Positions 1-7,465 of a DNA stretch of 64,000 nucleotides are shown one piece after another. A program made the position numbers and the translations under genes. Numbering within the stretch: the first letter of the stretch is position 1; each line of letters opens with the position of its first letter. Under the pieces are notes generated by a model, which did no database searches, was not told the origin of the DNA, and saw nothing but the letters and a program-made list of their open reading frames with translations. Origin of the DNA: JAMLJG01 sp035327585. GTDB lineage: Bacteria; Verrucomicrobiota; Kiritimatiellia; CAIVKH01. The stretch is taken from positions 1-64,000 of the forward strand of contig DAOLDD010000019.1 of assembly GCA_035327585.1 (NCBI GenBank). The letters run 5' to 3'.

Positions 1-72
1 GGCGAAAACGCGTGCGTTTTCGCATCCGCGACGCGGATGCGCCGGATCGCGCAGGATTGACCTCGTGTCCCG

Positions 73-118
73 GTAGCCGGGGAACTTTTGCTCCTGCGGG
101 ACAAGCCCGCAGGGGGGG
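73..118 (+). repeat. Palindromic repeat, copy 1 of 3
   Basis: This unit carries a CCTGCGGG / CCCGCAGG stem (93-100 with 105-112) after a conserved AACTTTTG stretch. Similar copies lie at 5314-5357 (inverted) and 5473-5517 (direct) in the bio locus. The rest of 1-184 shows no gene I can support; short open stretches from the left edge end by 60 and could be the tail of an upstream gene. Confidence 0.6.
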
Positions 119-184
119 AAGCGAGGAAAGTCCCCCTGCGCCGCCGATATTGCCAGACGCGCGGCGAAAAGGCAGCCTGTCCCC

Positions 185-805
185 GTGAACACGCTCTACA
201 TCTTCAGCCTGCTCGGCGTCGCCGTCTTCGCGATCAGCGGCGTGCTGGCGGCCGGGCGGAAGGGGTTCGACTTTTTCGGCGTCGTCGTCATCGCGCTCGT
301 CACCGCCATCGGCGGCGGCACGCTGCGCGACGTGTTGCTCGACCGGCGTCCGGTCTTTTGGATTGGCGACATCAACTACCTGTACGCCTCCGTGGGCGCC
401 GCACTGCTCGCGCTGGTGTGGGTGCATCACCGAAGGCCGCCGCTGAAATTACTGCTCTATGCCGACGCCCTCGGGTTGGCGCTCTTTACGATCAGCGGGA
501 CGCGCATCGCGTACGAACTCGGCGTGGGGCCGGTCATCGCGGTGCTGATGGGCTGCATCACCGGCGTCGCCGGCGGAGTCCTGCGCGACATTCTGAGCGC
601 GGAGATTCCGCTGCTGCTGCGCGACCGCGAAGTGTACGCGACCGCGTCGATCGTCGGCGCCGTCGTCTACCTGGTGGTCCACACCGTGGTGGGTCTCGCT
701 CAAATGCCCGCGGCGGTCTGCGGCATCGTGGTCGTCGCCGCGATTCGATTCATCGCAATCGGCTGGAAGCTGCGCGTCCCGGCGTTCAACCCGCCGGAGC
801 ATTAG
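185..805 (+). CDS. TRIC/UPF0126 family membrane protein (YicG/YadS-like)
   Basis: This 206-residue protein is almost entirely hydrophobic, with about seven predicted membrane segments. It shows the internal duplication typical of the family: a GGGTLRDVL motif near residue 44 and an AGGVLRDIL motif near residue 130. Bacterial TRIC homologues form trimeric cation channels in the inner membrane; the physiological ion here is unknown. The length matches the family (about 205 aa). The start is GTG at 185, because no upstream in-frame ATG fits, and the ribosome-binding site is weak. It stands alone, facing bioB, and ends inside a strong hairpin. Family assignment is firm; function is inferred from the family. 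Confidence 0.85.
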   Translation: MNTLYIFSLLGVAVFAISGVLAAGRKGFDFFGVVVIALVTAIGGGTLRDVLLDRRPVFWIGDINYLYASVGAALLALVWVHHRRPPLKLLLYADALGLALFTISGTRIAYELGVGPVIAVLMGCITGVAGGVLRDILSAEIPLLLRDREVYATASIVGAVVYLVVHTVVGLAQMPAAVCGIVVVAAIRFIAIGWKLRVPAFNPPEH

Positions 806-844
806 CGAATTTCAAATCCCGGTCACCGGGATTTTAAATTCGCT
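804..844. terminator. Bidirectional hairpin terminator between TRIC gene and bioB
   Basis: A near-perfect palindrome of about 20 base pairs with one mismatch is centred on position 824. The stem core is AAATCCCGG / CCGGGATTT. It begins within the stop codon of the plus-strand gene and ends at the stop codon of the minus-strand bioB, so it probably terminates both. A T-rich or A-rich run lies on each side of the GC core. Confidence 0.75.
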
Positions 845-1827
845 CATTCGTGCACCAACTCCGCGAGCTGGAAGCCGGCCTCGGCGATCATCGCCATGTC
901 CTGCTCGTAGCCCTGGCCGCCGGTGGTCAGATAGCCCTCGCTGAAGATGGAGTTCGCCGGATAGAGCGCGAGGGGCTGCATGTGTTTGAGAACCACTTCA
1001 CGCCCGCCCGCTGCACGAATGTCGCGGGTCGGGTTCACGAACCGGTACATGCACAGGCACTTCAAGCATTCGACCGGCGTCATCTTCGGTACATCGCCCA
1101 GCGGCGTACCGGGACGCGGATCAAGGAAATTCACCGGGATCGATTCGACTTCCAGTTCGCGCAGCGTGAAGGCGAGGTCGACGCGGTCTTCCTCCGTCTC
1201 GCCCATGCCCATGATCCCGCCGCAGCAGGCTTCCATGCCCGCCGCCTTCGCGATTTTCACCGTGCGGATTCGGTCCTCGAAGGTATGCGTCTGGCAGACC
1301 TTCGGAAAATGCTCGCGCGACGTTTCGAGGTTGTGGTTGAACCGGTCCACGCCCGCCGCCGCCAGTTTTGCCGCATGCGCCTCGGTCAGCAGGCCGAGCG
1401 ACGTGCAAATCTTGATGTTCATCTCGGACTTGATCCGGCGCACCGCCTCGCAGATCACATCGAGCTCCTTCTCCGACGGGCCGCGCGTCGCGGTAACCAT
1501 GCAATATTTTACCGCGCCCATCTCGTGTGCCTTGCGCGCGCCTTCCATGAGCTGCTCGACCGTCTGCATGTTGTAGCGATCCACGCCGCTGTACGCGCCG
1601 ATGGCCTGACTGCAAAACGCGCAATTTTCGCGGCAAAGCCCGCTCTTCGCGTTGCGAAGCACGTGCAGGCGCACGTCGCGCCCGTGGAAGCGCCTGCGCA
1701 CCCGGAACGCCGCGTGCAAAAGCGCCAGCAGCTCGTCCTCATCCGCCCGCAACACCGCCAGCGCATCCTCCCGTGAAGGAGCGTTGCCCGCCAGCGCCTG
1801 GTCCGCCAAATCATCCCAACGTGCCAT
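844..1827 (-). CDS. bioB: Biotin synthase
   Basis: BioB is the radical-SAM enzyme that inserts sulfur into dethiobiotin, the last step of biotin synthesis. The protein is 327 aa, the usual length. The SAM-binding 4Fe-4S cysteines are in CRENCAFC (C65, C69, C72). Family motifs NHNLETS, CCGGIMGMGE and the C-terminal ANSIFSEGYLTT are present. A good ribosome-binding site (AGGAG at 1832-1836) precedes the ATG. It is divergent from bioF-H-C-D, so the 180-bp gap probably holds promoters for both directions. Confidence 0.97.
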   Translation of the reverse strand: MARWDDLADQALAGNAPSREDALAVLRADEDELLALLHAAFRVRRRFHGRDVRLHVLRNAKSGLCRENCAFCSQAIGAYSGVDRYNMQTVEQLMEGARKAHEMGAVKYCMVTATRGPSEKELDVICEAVRRIKSEMNIKICTSLGLLTEAHAAKLAAAGVDRFNHNLETSREHFPKVCQTHTFEDRIRTVKIAKAAGMEACCGGIMGMGETEEDRVDLAFTLRELEVESIPVNFLDPRPGTPLGDVPKMTPVECLKCLCMYRFVNPTRDIRAAGGREVVLKHMQPLALYPANSIFSEGYLTTGGQGYEQDMAMIAEAGFQLAELVHE

Positions 1828-1913
1828 GATGTCTCCTGAATTGCGGTGTCTTCATACACCAATTAGCATGCAGCGGAACAGGAAAAGAGTCCAGAACCGG
1901 TGCAAGGACTGCA

Positions 1914-1995
1914 ACCACGAATGAACACGAATATAAACGAATGCAGAGAAGAGGCTTCTGATCCCCATTCGTGCCCATTGGTGTCCATTCGTGGT
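1914..1995. repeat. Long imperfect hairpin with ~10-bp internal period
   Basis: The left arm (1914-1943) and right arm (1966-1995) are imperfect inverted copies. Each is built from about three roughly 10-bp iterations around ACGAAT / ATTCGT. It occupies the bioB-bioF divergent region. The same architecture with different sequence occurs at 6967-7042, 17355-17439 and 58621-58725. Confidence 0.65.
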
Positions 1996-2001
1996 TAATC
2001 T
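1996..2001 (+). promoter_or_regulatory. Possible -10 box of a leaderless bioF promoter
   Basis: TAATCT ends exactly 6 nt before the bioF ATG at 2008, the same spacing as at nagB, purE and purK. No convincing -35 hexamer is visible, and no Shine-Dalgarno sequence precedes the ATG. The box lies at the edge of the hairpin repeat. Weak on its own. Confidence 0.3.
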
Positions 2002-2007
2002 TCTCCG

Positions 2008-3168
2008 ATGAACGGTTGGATCGAACAGGAACTGGCGGAGATCGCGGCGCGCGGCGAGACGCGACGGCTCGACGCATGGCCTGCGCCGGGCCCGTATCTC
2101 GAACGGGACGGGCGGCGCTACCTCAATCTCGCGGGCAACGACTATCTCGGCCTCACCGCGCACCCGGCCGTACGCGACGCCGCGGCGCGCGCGGCGCACG
2201 ACATCGGCCCCGGCGCGACCGCCTCCCGCCTGCTCGCCGGGACCTGCGCGCTGCACCACGAACTGGAGGCGCGCCTCGCCGCCTGGAAAGGTCACCCCGC
2301 AGCCCTGCTCTTCAGCAGCGGCTACCTCGCCGCGCTCGGCGTCATCCCGCTGCTCGCGGGACGCGGCGACCTCATCGTCGCGGACCGCCTCGCGCACGCC
2401 TGCCTGCTCGACGCCGCGCGACTCAGCGGCGCCACGCTCGTCCGCTTCAAGCACAACGACCTCGCGGACGCCGCGCGCTGTCTGTCCCGTCGCGGCGACC
2501 ACCGCCGCTGCGTCATCGTCACCGAATCCCTCTTCAGCATGGACGGCGACGAAGCCCATTGGCGCGAATTGCTCGACCTCGCCCGCGCGAATGACGCCTG
2601 GCTGCTGGTCGACGAAGCCCACGCGCTCGGCGTCGCGGGCCCGCGCGCAGCGGGCCTTACCGCCGACGCCCCGGAAGCCGCTGAAAACCTGGTCAGCTTG
2701 GGCACCCTTGGTAAGTCACTCGCCGCGGCGGGCGGTTTCGTCACCGGCCCGGCGAAACTGATCGAGCTGCTCATCAACCGCGCCCGCACCTTCATCTTCG
2801 ACACCGCCCTCCCCCCGCCCACCGTCGCCGCGGCGCTCGCCGCGTTGCGCGAGATCGAATCCCATCCCGATTGGCCGACCACCCTACGGACCATAGCGAT
2901 GCGCGTGCACGAACGATTGCGGAGTGCGACTCTCGACACGCTCGCTTCGCAATCCCACATCGTGCCTGTGCTGGTCGGCTCGAATGAACGCGTGGTCGCC
3001 CTGGCGGCTCTCCTTAAGGAGGAAGGCGTGCTCGCGGCGGCCATTCGCCCACCCACCGTGCCGCCGGGCACCGCGCGCCTGCGCCTGTCCATCAGCCTCG
3101 CGCATGCGGAGGACGATCTGGATCGCGCGGTCGACGCCATCATTCACGCGACGCGGTCCCACGCATGA
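2008..3168 (+). CDS. bioF: 8-amino-7-oxononanoate synthase
   Basis: BioF is a PLP enzyme that condenses pimeloyl-ACP with alanine, the first step of the biotin ring pathway. The 386-aa length is typical. PLP-site motifs are visible: NDYLGL near 44-49, DEAHALG (D202, H205), and the Schiff-base lysine in GTLGKS (K236). It is the first gene of a tight operon and overlaps the next gene by 4 bp (ATGA). The ATG at 2008 is chosen because homology begins directly after it. Confidence 0.96.
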   Translation: MNGWIEQELAEIAARGETRRLDAWPAPGPYLERDGRRYLNLAGNDYLGLTAHPAVRDAAARAAHDIGPGATASRLLAGTCALHHELEARLAAWKGHPAALLFSSGYLAALGVIPLLAGRGDLIVADRLAHACLLDAARLSGATLVRFKHNDLADAARCLSRRGDHRRCVIVTESLFSMDGDEAHWRELLDLARANDAWLLVDEAHALGVAGPRAAGLTADAPEAAENLVSLGTLGKSLAAAGGFVTGPAKLIELLINRARTFIFDTALPPPTVAAALAALREIESHPDWPTTLRTIAMRVHERLRSATLDTLASQSHIVPVLVGSNERVVALAALLKEEGVLAAAIRPPTVPPGTARLRLSISLAHAEDDLDRAVDAIIHATRSHA

Positions 3169-3785
3169 AGGCGTATCTCTTCACCGGGTGGGCGTTTCCC
3201 GATGCCGCGCTGCGGCCGCTCACCAACGCGCTCGGATTTTCCATCGCATCCACACACGAAGAGGCCGACATCTGGATCGGCTGGTCGCTCGGCGGTTTGC
3301 ATGCACTGGCACAAACCGATGCCAAGACGCCTCTCGTCCTGATTAGTTCGACGGCACGGTTTTGCGGGAATGGCGCCAACTGGCCGGGACTCCCCCCGGC
3401 GAATCTGCGCGCGCTGCAACGCCAAGTTTCCCGGACGCCGGAGGAGGCGATGCGCGGGTTTCATCGCCTGTGCGCGTCTGATGCGGCGTCCGACGACGAG
3501 ATTGAATCGCGAGTGCAGGAAAGTTTGCGCCTTGAGCTGTCGACCGGGCTCCGCGACCTGGCCGCGCTTGATCTGCGCGCGCAACTCCCCTCGATTCATA
3601 CGCCCGTCCTGCTCGTGCACGGCGCGCGCGACCGCGTGATTCCGGTGGAAGCCGCCCGCGCAACAGCCGCGCTGCTCCCCAACGCAACATTGCACGAACA
3701 CCCCACCGCAGGGCATGATCTGCCGCTCACCGAAGTCGATTGGATCGCAAAACGAATCGCCGATTTTTTGGACAGCCCATCATAG
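3165..3785 (+). CDS. bioH: Alpha/beta hydrolase, BioH-like pimeloyl-ACP methyl ester esterase
   Basis: BioH-type enzymes remove the methyl group from pimeloyl-ACP methyl ester and so end the BioC-started fatty-acid detour. The 206-aa protein has the nucleophile elbow GWSLGG (S41), the acid in HGARDRVIP (D156) and the histidine in AGHDLP (H184). It is shorter than E. coli BioH (about 256 aa) and closer in size to other compact esterases such as BioG or BioV. Its place between bioF and bioC, with a 4-bp overlap to bioF, supports the role. The exact esterase subclass is uncertain. Confidence 0.75.
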   Translation: MKAYLFTGWAFPDAALRPLTNALGFSIASTHEEADIWIGWSLGGLHALAQTDAKTPLVLISSTARFCGNGANWPGLPPANLRALQRQVSRTPEEAMRGFHRLCASDAASDDEIESRVQESLRLELSTGLRDLAALDLRAQLPSIHTPVLLVHGARDRVIPVEAARATAALLPNATLHEHPTAGHDLPLTEVDWIAKRIADFLDSPS

Positions 3786-3811
3786 TAAATAAGTGGAACT
3801 GACCCCTTTCC
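3784..3811 (+). repeat. 28-bp REP-like unit inside the bio operon
   Basis: This unit reads AGTAAATAAGTGG then AACTGACCCCTTTCC. It starts at the bioH stop codon and ends 2 bp before the bioC ATG. Near-identical units are at 13715-13742 (+), 31378-31405 (-) and 31431-31458 (+). It resembles REP sequences mobilised by RAYT transposases, but no transposase is in the window. Confidence 0.75.
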
Positions 3812-3813
3812 GA

Positions 3814-4605
3814 ATGGACAAGCATCTCAAACACCAGCAAACGCGGTTTTCGGCGGCGGCGGCGAGATACGATCAGCTCGCGCGCGTGCAGCAGGCCGTG
3901 GCGGACCGCCTGTTCCAGGGCCTCGCGTTCCTCGGCAACCCGCGCCGCGTGCTCGACATCGGCTGCGGGACCGGCGCGCTGACGCGCAAACTCGCGGCGA
4001 CCTGGCCGCGGGCCGAGGTGGAAGGCATCGACTCCGCGCCGGGCATGATCGACGAGGCGCAACGGCTGCATCGCACAGAGGATCGCCCGCGCTTCACCTG
4101 CGCCGATGCCCGCACGTTCGCGCCCGGCCACCGCTACGACCTGCTCGTCAGCACGAGCACGCTCCACTGGATCCAGCCGCTGGACCGCACCTTCGCGCAC
4201 CTCGCCACGCTGCTGGAACCGGGCGGCAATTTCGCGTTCGCGCTGATGTTGGAGCATACGCTCGGCGAACTGCACGCATTGCGCCGCGAGATCGCGCCGG
4301 GGAAGCCGCCCGCCGCACGCATGCCGTCCGAATCCGCCGTCCGCGCCGCGCTGGCCGGCGCCGGGCTCCGCGTTGCGATGGATGAGGTGGAGGAGCGGGT
4401 GACACACGCGGAGTCCGCACTCGCTGTACTGCACGACCTGCGCGCGCTCGGTGTGACCGGCGGCTCGCTCTCGCGCGGCGCGACGCCCCTCACACGCGGA
4501 GAACTCACGCACCTCATCGTGGCCTACGACGCGCGGCACCGCGAAGCTGACGGCGTTCGCGCGACGTATCACGTCGGCTATTTCTGGGGCTCGCGCGGTG
4601 CTTGA
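3814..4605 (+). CDS. bioC: Malonyl-ACP O-methyltransferase
   Basis: BioC methylates malonyl-ACP to start pimeloyl synthesis. The 263-aa protein has the SAM-binding motif VLDIGCGTG near residue 48, the acidic GIDSAPGM strand, and the BioC-typical STLHW segment. I place the start at ATG 3814. A GTG at 3793 would add seven residues coded wholly by the REP-like repeat, which is unlikely to be original. No Shine-Dalgarno is seen before 3814, so translation probably depends on coupling or on sequence brought by the repeat. It overlaps bioD by 8 bp. Confidence 0.92.
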   Translation: MDKHLKHQQTRFSAAAARYDQLARVQQAVADRLFQGLAFLGNPRRVLDIGCGTGALTRKLAATWPRAEVEGIDSAPGMIDEAQRLHRTEDRPRFTCADARTFAPGHRYDLLVSTSTLHWIQPLDRTFAHLATLLEPGGNFAFALMLEHTLGELHALRREIAPGKPPAARMPSESAVRAALAGAGLRVAMDEVEERVTHAESALAVLHDLRALGVTGGSLSRGATPLTRGELTHLIVAYDARHREADGVRATYHVGYFWGSRGA

Positions 4606-5287
4606 GCACGGCGTCATCGTCGTCGGCACCGACACCGGCGTCGGGAAAACGCACGTCGCCGCGGCGATGCTGCTTGCCTTGCGGGCACGCGGCGTCGACG
4701 CGCTGCCGATGAAACCGGTGCAGACGGGCGCGGAGCACGGGCGCGCCCCCGACCTCGACTTTTCGCTCGCCCGCGCGGGGATCGGATTCGACACGGCGCT
4801 GTATGACCTCCTCGCGCCGTATCGCCTCGCCCTGCCCGCGTCGCCGCACCTCGCCGCGCGTACCGCCGGCACGGCCATCGAACCCGCGCGCATCCTCGAC
4901 GCGTTCCGCCTGCTGCGAGCGCGCGGCCATGCGCTCGTGGTGGAGGCTGCGGGCGGCGTATTGGTGCCACTGACCGACGCGCTGATGCAGGTCGACCTGC
5001 TGCTGGAATTCAATCTGCCGTTTGTCGTCGTCGCACGACCCGGCCTCGGCACCCTGAACCACACCCTGCTCACGCTCGAGGCGCTGCGGAAACGCGAAGC
5101 GCGCATCGCCGCGATCGTGCTCAATGGTTCGAATCCGGTTGGGGACGCCATTGAGGAGGACAATGCGCGCACACTCGCGCGCCTGAATCCCGGCCTCCCC
5201 GTCCACCGTTTCCCCCGCCTGCCCGACGCACCACCCGACGCCCTCCGCGCCGCCGGCGAATCCCTGCTCGCCGCGATGGCCAGGTGA
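4598..5287 (+). CDS. bioD: Dethiobiotin synthetase
   Basis: BioD closes the ureido ring of 7,8-diaminopelargonate using CO2 and ATP. The 229-aa protein has the P-loop GTDTGVGKT (10-18), the KPVQTG motif that contacts the substrate, and the acidic VEAAGG motif near 128. It starts with GTG at 4598, inside the end of bioC. It is the last gene of the bioF-H-C-D run; bioA follows after a 324-bp repeat-filled gap. Confidence 0.96.
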   Translation: MLEHGVIVVGTDTGVGKTHVAAAMLLALRARGVDALPMKPVQTGAEHGRAPDLDFSLARAGIGFDTALYDLLAPYRLALPASPHLAARTAGTAIEPARILDAFRLLRARGHALVVEAAGGVLVPLTDALMQVDLLLEFNLPFVVVARPGLGTLNHTLLTLEALRKREARIAAIVLNGSNPVGDAIEEDNARTLARLNPGLPVHRFPRLPDAPPDALRAAGESLLAAMAR

Positions 5288-5313
5288 CCCGTATTGTTTA
5301 GCCGAAGGGCGAG

Positions 5314-5517
5314 CCCCCCCCTGCGGCCTTGCGCCGCAGGAGGCAAAGGTATCCGGCCAAGCCATGATCGCTAACTTATCCCGCCGGCCTTCCCGACGGG
5401 AAGACAGCCCGCTGCGCTGGCTGGGCTCGCCTCCGGCGAGCACCGGCGGCGGGTGGAGTTTGTGCGCGTTCTTAGCGACAGAGAACTTTCGTTCTTGCGG
5501 CGCAAGGCCGCAGGGGA
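5314..5517. repeat. MITE-like composite inverted repeat between bioD and bioA
   Basis: This fills most of the 324-bp space between bioD and bioA. An inverted copy (5314-5357) and a direct copy (5473-5517) of the repeat seen at 73-118 face each other, with TCGCTAA / TTAGCGA just inside (5369-5375 and 5472-5478). Between them lies a multi-stem unit: outer stem CCGCCGG / CCGGCGG (5381-5387 with 5443-5449), enclosing hairpins at 5390-5402, 5406-5427 and 5426-5440. I see no coding sequence in it. Confidence 0.65.
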
Positions 5518-5611
5518 CGCGGATGCCACGTATTCTTCCGTTTGCTCTTTCCTCATCTCGCGAGATAGAGTCGGAACCCTTGAGAGCAGCCTGTTCGATT
5601 AAAGGAACAAA

Positions 5612-6961
5612 CTGAACGCAATCGACGACATCCAACGGTGGGACCGGGCGCATGTGTGGCATCCGTATACGCGGGCGTCGACGCTGGCGGAGGGGGCGGT
5701 ACCGATTATTGTGCGCGGCGAGGGGATTTATCTCATCGATGACGCGGGGCGGCGCTATGTCGATGCGATTTCATCGTGGTGGTGCGCGGCGCTGGGGCAC
5801 GGGCATCCGCGCCTGGTCGCGGCGATCCAGCGGCAGGCCGCGGAATTGCAGCACAGCATCCTCGCGAACCTGACGCATCCGCAGGCGGCGGAACTCGCCC
5901 GCCGACTCGCCCATTTGATGCCCTCGCCCGACCGCCACGTCCTGTTCGCCTCCGACGGCGCGAGCGCGGTGGAGCAGGCGCTGAAGATCTCAGTGCAATA
6001 TTGGAGCAACGTGGGCCGGCCGCAAAAGCGGCGGTTCGCGTGCCTGCACGGGGCCTACCACGGGGACACGCTGGGCGCGATGGCGGTCGGGTATCTCGAC
6101 GAATGGCATCGGCCGTTTAAACCGATGCTGGCGGAGGCGGTTCAATTGGCAATTGGCAATTGCCAATTGCCAATTCAGGAATTGGCGCGCCACCGGGACG
6201 AACTGGCGGCGGTGATTGTGGAGCCGCTGTGCCTGGGAGCGGCGGGGATGCGGATGTATCCGGCGGAACATCTGCGTGCGTTGGGCGACTGGTGCAAGGC
6301 GAACGAGGTGTTGCTGATTGTGGATGAAATTGCGATGGGGTTCGGGCGGACGGGGCGCTGGTTCGCGTTCGAGCACGCGGGGGTCGACCCGGACCTCGTC
6401 TGCGTCGGCAAGGCGCTGACGGGCGGCACGCTGCCGATGAGCGCGACGATTGCGAAGGATTTCCTCCACGCGACGTTCACCGACCAGCCGGTGGACCACA
6501 CGTTGCAGCACGGGCATACGTTTTGCGGGAACCCGATCGCGGCGGCGGCGGCGAACGAGGCGCTACAGATTTATGGGGAAATCGACGCCCCCGCGCGCGC
6601 GGCGGAACTTGGCGCCCGTCTCGCGCGGCGCCTCGAACCGCTGCGCGGCCAGCCCGGCATCGCGGACGTCCGGAGTCTGGGTCTGATTGGCGTCGTTGAG
6701 TTGGAGCCGGAGGCGGCAACGGCGTGCCGCCCTCCATCATCAGGCGACGCGCCATTTTCTGGAGGGCGCCGCGCCGTCGGCGTCGATCCTGCGTCACCCT
6801 CGCGCCCCCACCGCATCCGCCTACGCCTGCAAAACGACGGCATCCTGCTCCGCCCGCTCGGCAACGTGCTCTATTTGATGCCGCCGCTGGTGATTTCGGA
6901 GCAGGAACTCGATGCGCTTGCGGATGCATTTGTATCGGCGATCCGCGAGGAATGCTGCTGA
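5612..6961 (+). CDS. bioA: Adenosylmethionine-8-amino-7-oxononanoate aminotransferase
   Basis: BioA converts KAPA to DAPA with SAM as amino donor, using PLP. Homology to the BioA N-terminus (IQRWDRAHVWHPYT) starts upstream of the first ordinary start codon (GTG 5654). I therefore propose a CTG start at 5612, preceded by AAAGGA, giving 449 aa. PLP motifs are present: DEIAMGFGRTG (D about 238) and VGKALTGG (K about 267). Two stretches look inserted. One is a heptad palindrome at 6144-6178, coding around LAIGNCQLPIQ. The other is a REP-like pair at 6709-6783, coding a low-complexity stretch after GVVELEPE; normal BioA sequence resumes at GILLRPLGNVLYLMPPL. Both keep the frame, so the gene is probably functional. 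Confidence 0.92.
   Translation: MNAIDDIQRWDRAHVWHPYTRASTLAEGAVPIIVRGEGIYLIDDAGRRYVDAISSWWCAALGHGHPRLVAAIQRQAAELQHSILANLTHPQAAELARRLAHLMPSPDRHVLFASDGASAVEQALKISVQYWSNVGRPQKRRFACLHGAYHGDTLGAMAVGYLDEWHRPFKPMLAEAVQLAIGNCQLPIQELARHRDELAAVIVEPLCLGAAGMRMYPAEHLRALGDWCKANEVLLIVDEIAMGFGRTGRWFAFEHAGVDPDLVCVGKALTGGTLPMSATIAKDFLHATFTDQPVDHTLQHGHTFCGNPIAAAAANEALQIYGEIDAPARAAELGARLARRLEPLRGQPGIADVRSLGLIGVVELEPEAATACRPPSSGDAPFSGGRRAVGVDPASPSRPHRIRLRLQNDGILLRPLGNVLYLMPPLVISEQELDALADAFVSAIREECC
6144..6178. repeat. Heptanucleotide array forming a 32-bp perfect palindrome inside bioA
   Basis: Five 7-bp units (AATTGGC twice, AATTGCC twice, then AATTCAG) form a perfect 16+16 palindrome at 6144-6175. The array is in frame within bioA and lies in a surface-loop region between the substrate domain and RDELAAVIVEP. 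Confidence 0.85.
6709..6783. repeat. REP-like inverted pair inside bioA
   Basis: The first arm is GGCGGCAACGGCGTGCCGCC with flanking bases (6709-6736), itself a hairpin. The second arm, TGGAGGGCGCCGCGCC with flanking bases (6760-6783), is its partial inverse. About 23 bp separate them. The encoded residues are low-complexity and absent from normal BioA proteins. Confidence 0.6.
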
Positions 6962-6966
6962 GGGAA

Positions 6967-7042
6967 ACCGCGAATTACGCGAATTCTCGCGAATTCAGAA
7001 ATGCGCTCTCCCCATTCGCGAAAATTCGCGTCAATTCGCGGT
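6967..7042. repeat. Imperfect hairpin with ~10-bp period, overlapping the dgkA 3' end
   Basis: The left arm (6967-6995) repeats CGCGAATT at about 10-bp steps, and the right arm (7013-7042) is its inverse. The right arm covers the dgkA stop codon and its last codons (7031-7042), so the repeat supplies the protein C-terminus. It may also terminate both bioA and dgkA transcripts. Confidence 0.65.
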
Positions 7043-7426
7043 GAAGAATCCGGCGGTAACCAACCGCGGAACGAAAATAACGAGGCCGGCGGCGGCGGCC
7101 GCAAGGGCGGCGAGAAGGACGGCGGCGGCGGCGAGGTCCTTGGCGCGGCCGACGGCGGGGTGCCGGTCGGGGTGCACGGCGTCGGCGAGTTCCTCCAAGG
7201 CGGAGTTAAGCGCTTCGGCGGTGAAGACGAAGCCGATGCAGAGGGCGATGGCGATCCATTCGCCGCGCGAAATCCCCAACCACCAGCCGAGCGCCACCGC
7301 GGCCACCGCGGCCGCCGCATGGAACCGCGCATTCCGCTGGCTGGCCAGCAGATGCAACACGCCCCGCCCCGCGTGTCCGAAAGCCGCCAGGAATCCCCGC
7401 CAGCCGTTTCGTCGGAATGAATTCAT
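7031..7426 (-). CDS. dgkA: Diacylglycerol / undecaprenol kinase
   Basis: This 131-aa integral membrane kinase has three predicted helices and the family signature FTAEALNSALEEL near residue 70. Gram-positive-type members phosphorylate undecaprenol; Gram-negative members phosphorylate diacylglycerol. The substrate cannot be decided from sequence alone. The ATG at 7426 is preferred over an upstream start at 7450 because family homology begins at NGWRGF. TATAAC lies 9 nt upstream of the ATG and could be a -10 box. The last four codons come from a repeat. Confidence 0.88.
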   Translation of the reverse strand: MNSFRRNGWRGFLAAFGHAGRGVLHLLASQRNARFHAAAAVAAVALGWWLGISRGEWIAIALCIGFVFTAEALNSALEELADAVHPDRHPAVGRAKDLAAAAVLLAALAAAAAGLVIFVPRLVTAGFFTAN

Positions 7427-7465
7427 GCCCTGTTGGTTATACCCGCGCACGGCGCCCTTGAAATC

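Noticed and set aside
121..184. GAGGAAAGTCC near 131, which resembles the start of RNase P RNA
   Set aside because: The rest of the RNase P RNA core cannot fit: the TRIC coding sequence starts at 185, and no downstream P4 half is visible. It is probably part of the repeat-flanking sequence.
1844..1860. GGTGT / ACACC palindrome upstream of bioB, considered as a BirA operator
   Set aside because: It is only 5 bp per arm and does not resemble the known biotin operator half sites.
5125..5145. GGTTCGAATCC, like a tRNA T-loop
   Set aside because: It lies inside bioD codons (NGSNPVG) and no acceptor or anticodon stem surrounds it.
3727..5346. Long open frame antisense to bioC and bioD
   Set aside because: In GC-rich DNA, long antisense frames are common. 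The plus strand carries clear BioC and BioD motifs, and the antisense product is Arg/Ala-rich with no known domain.
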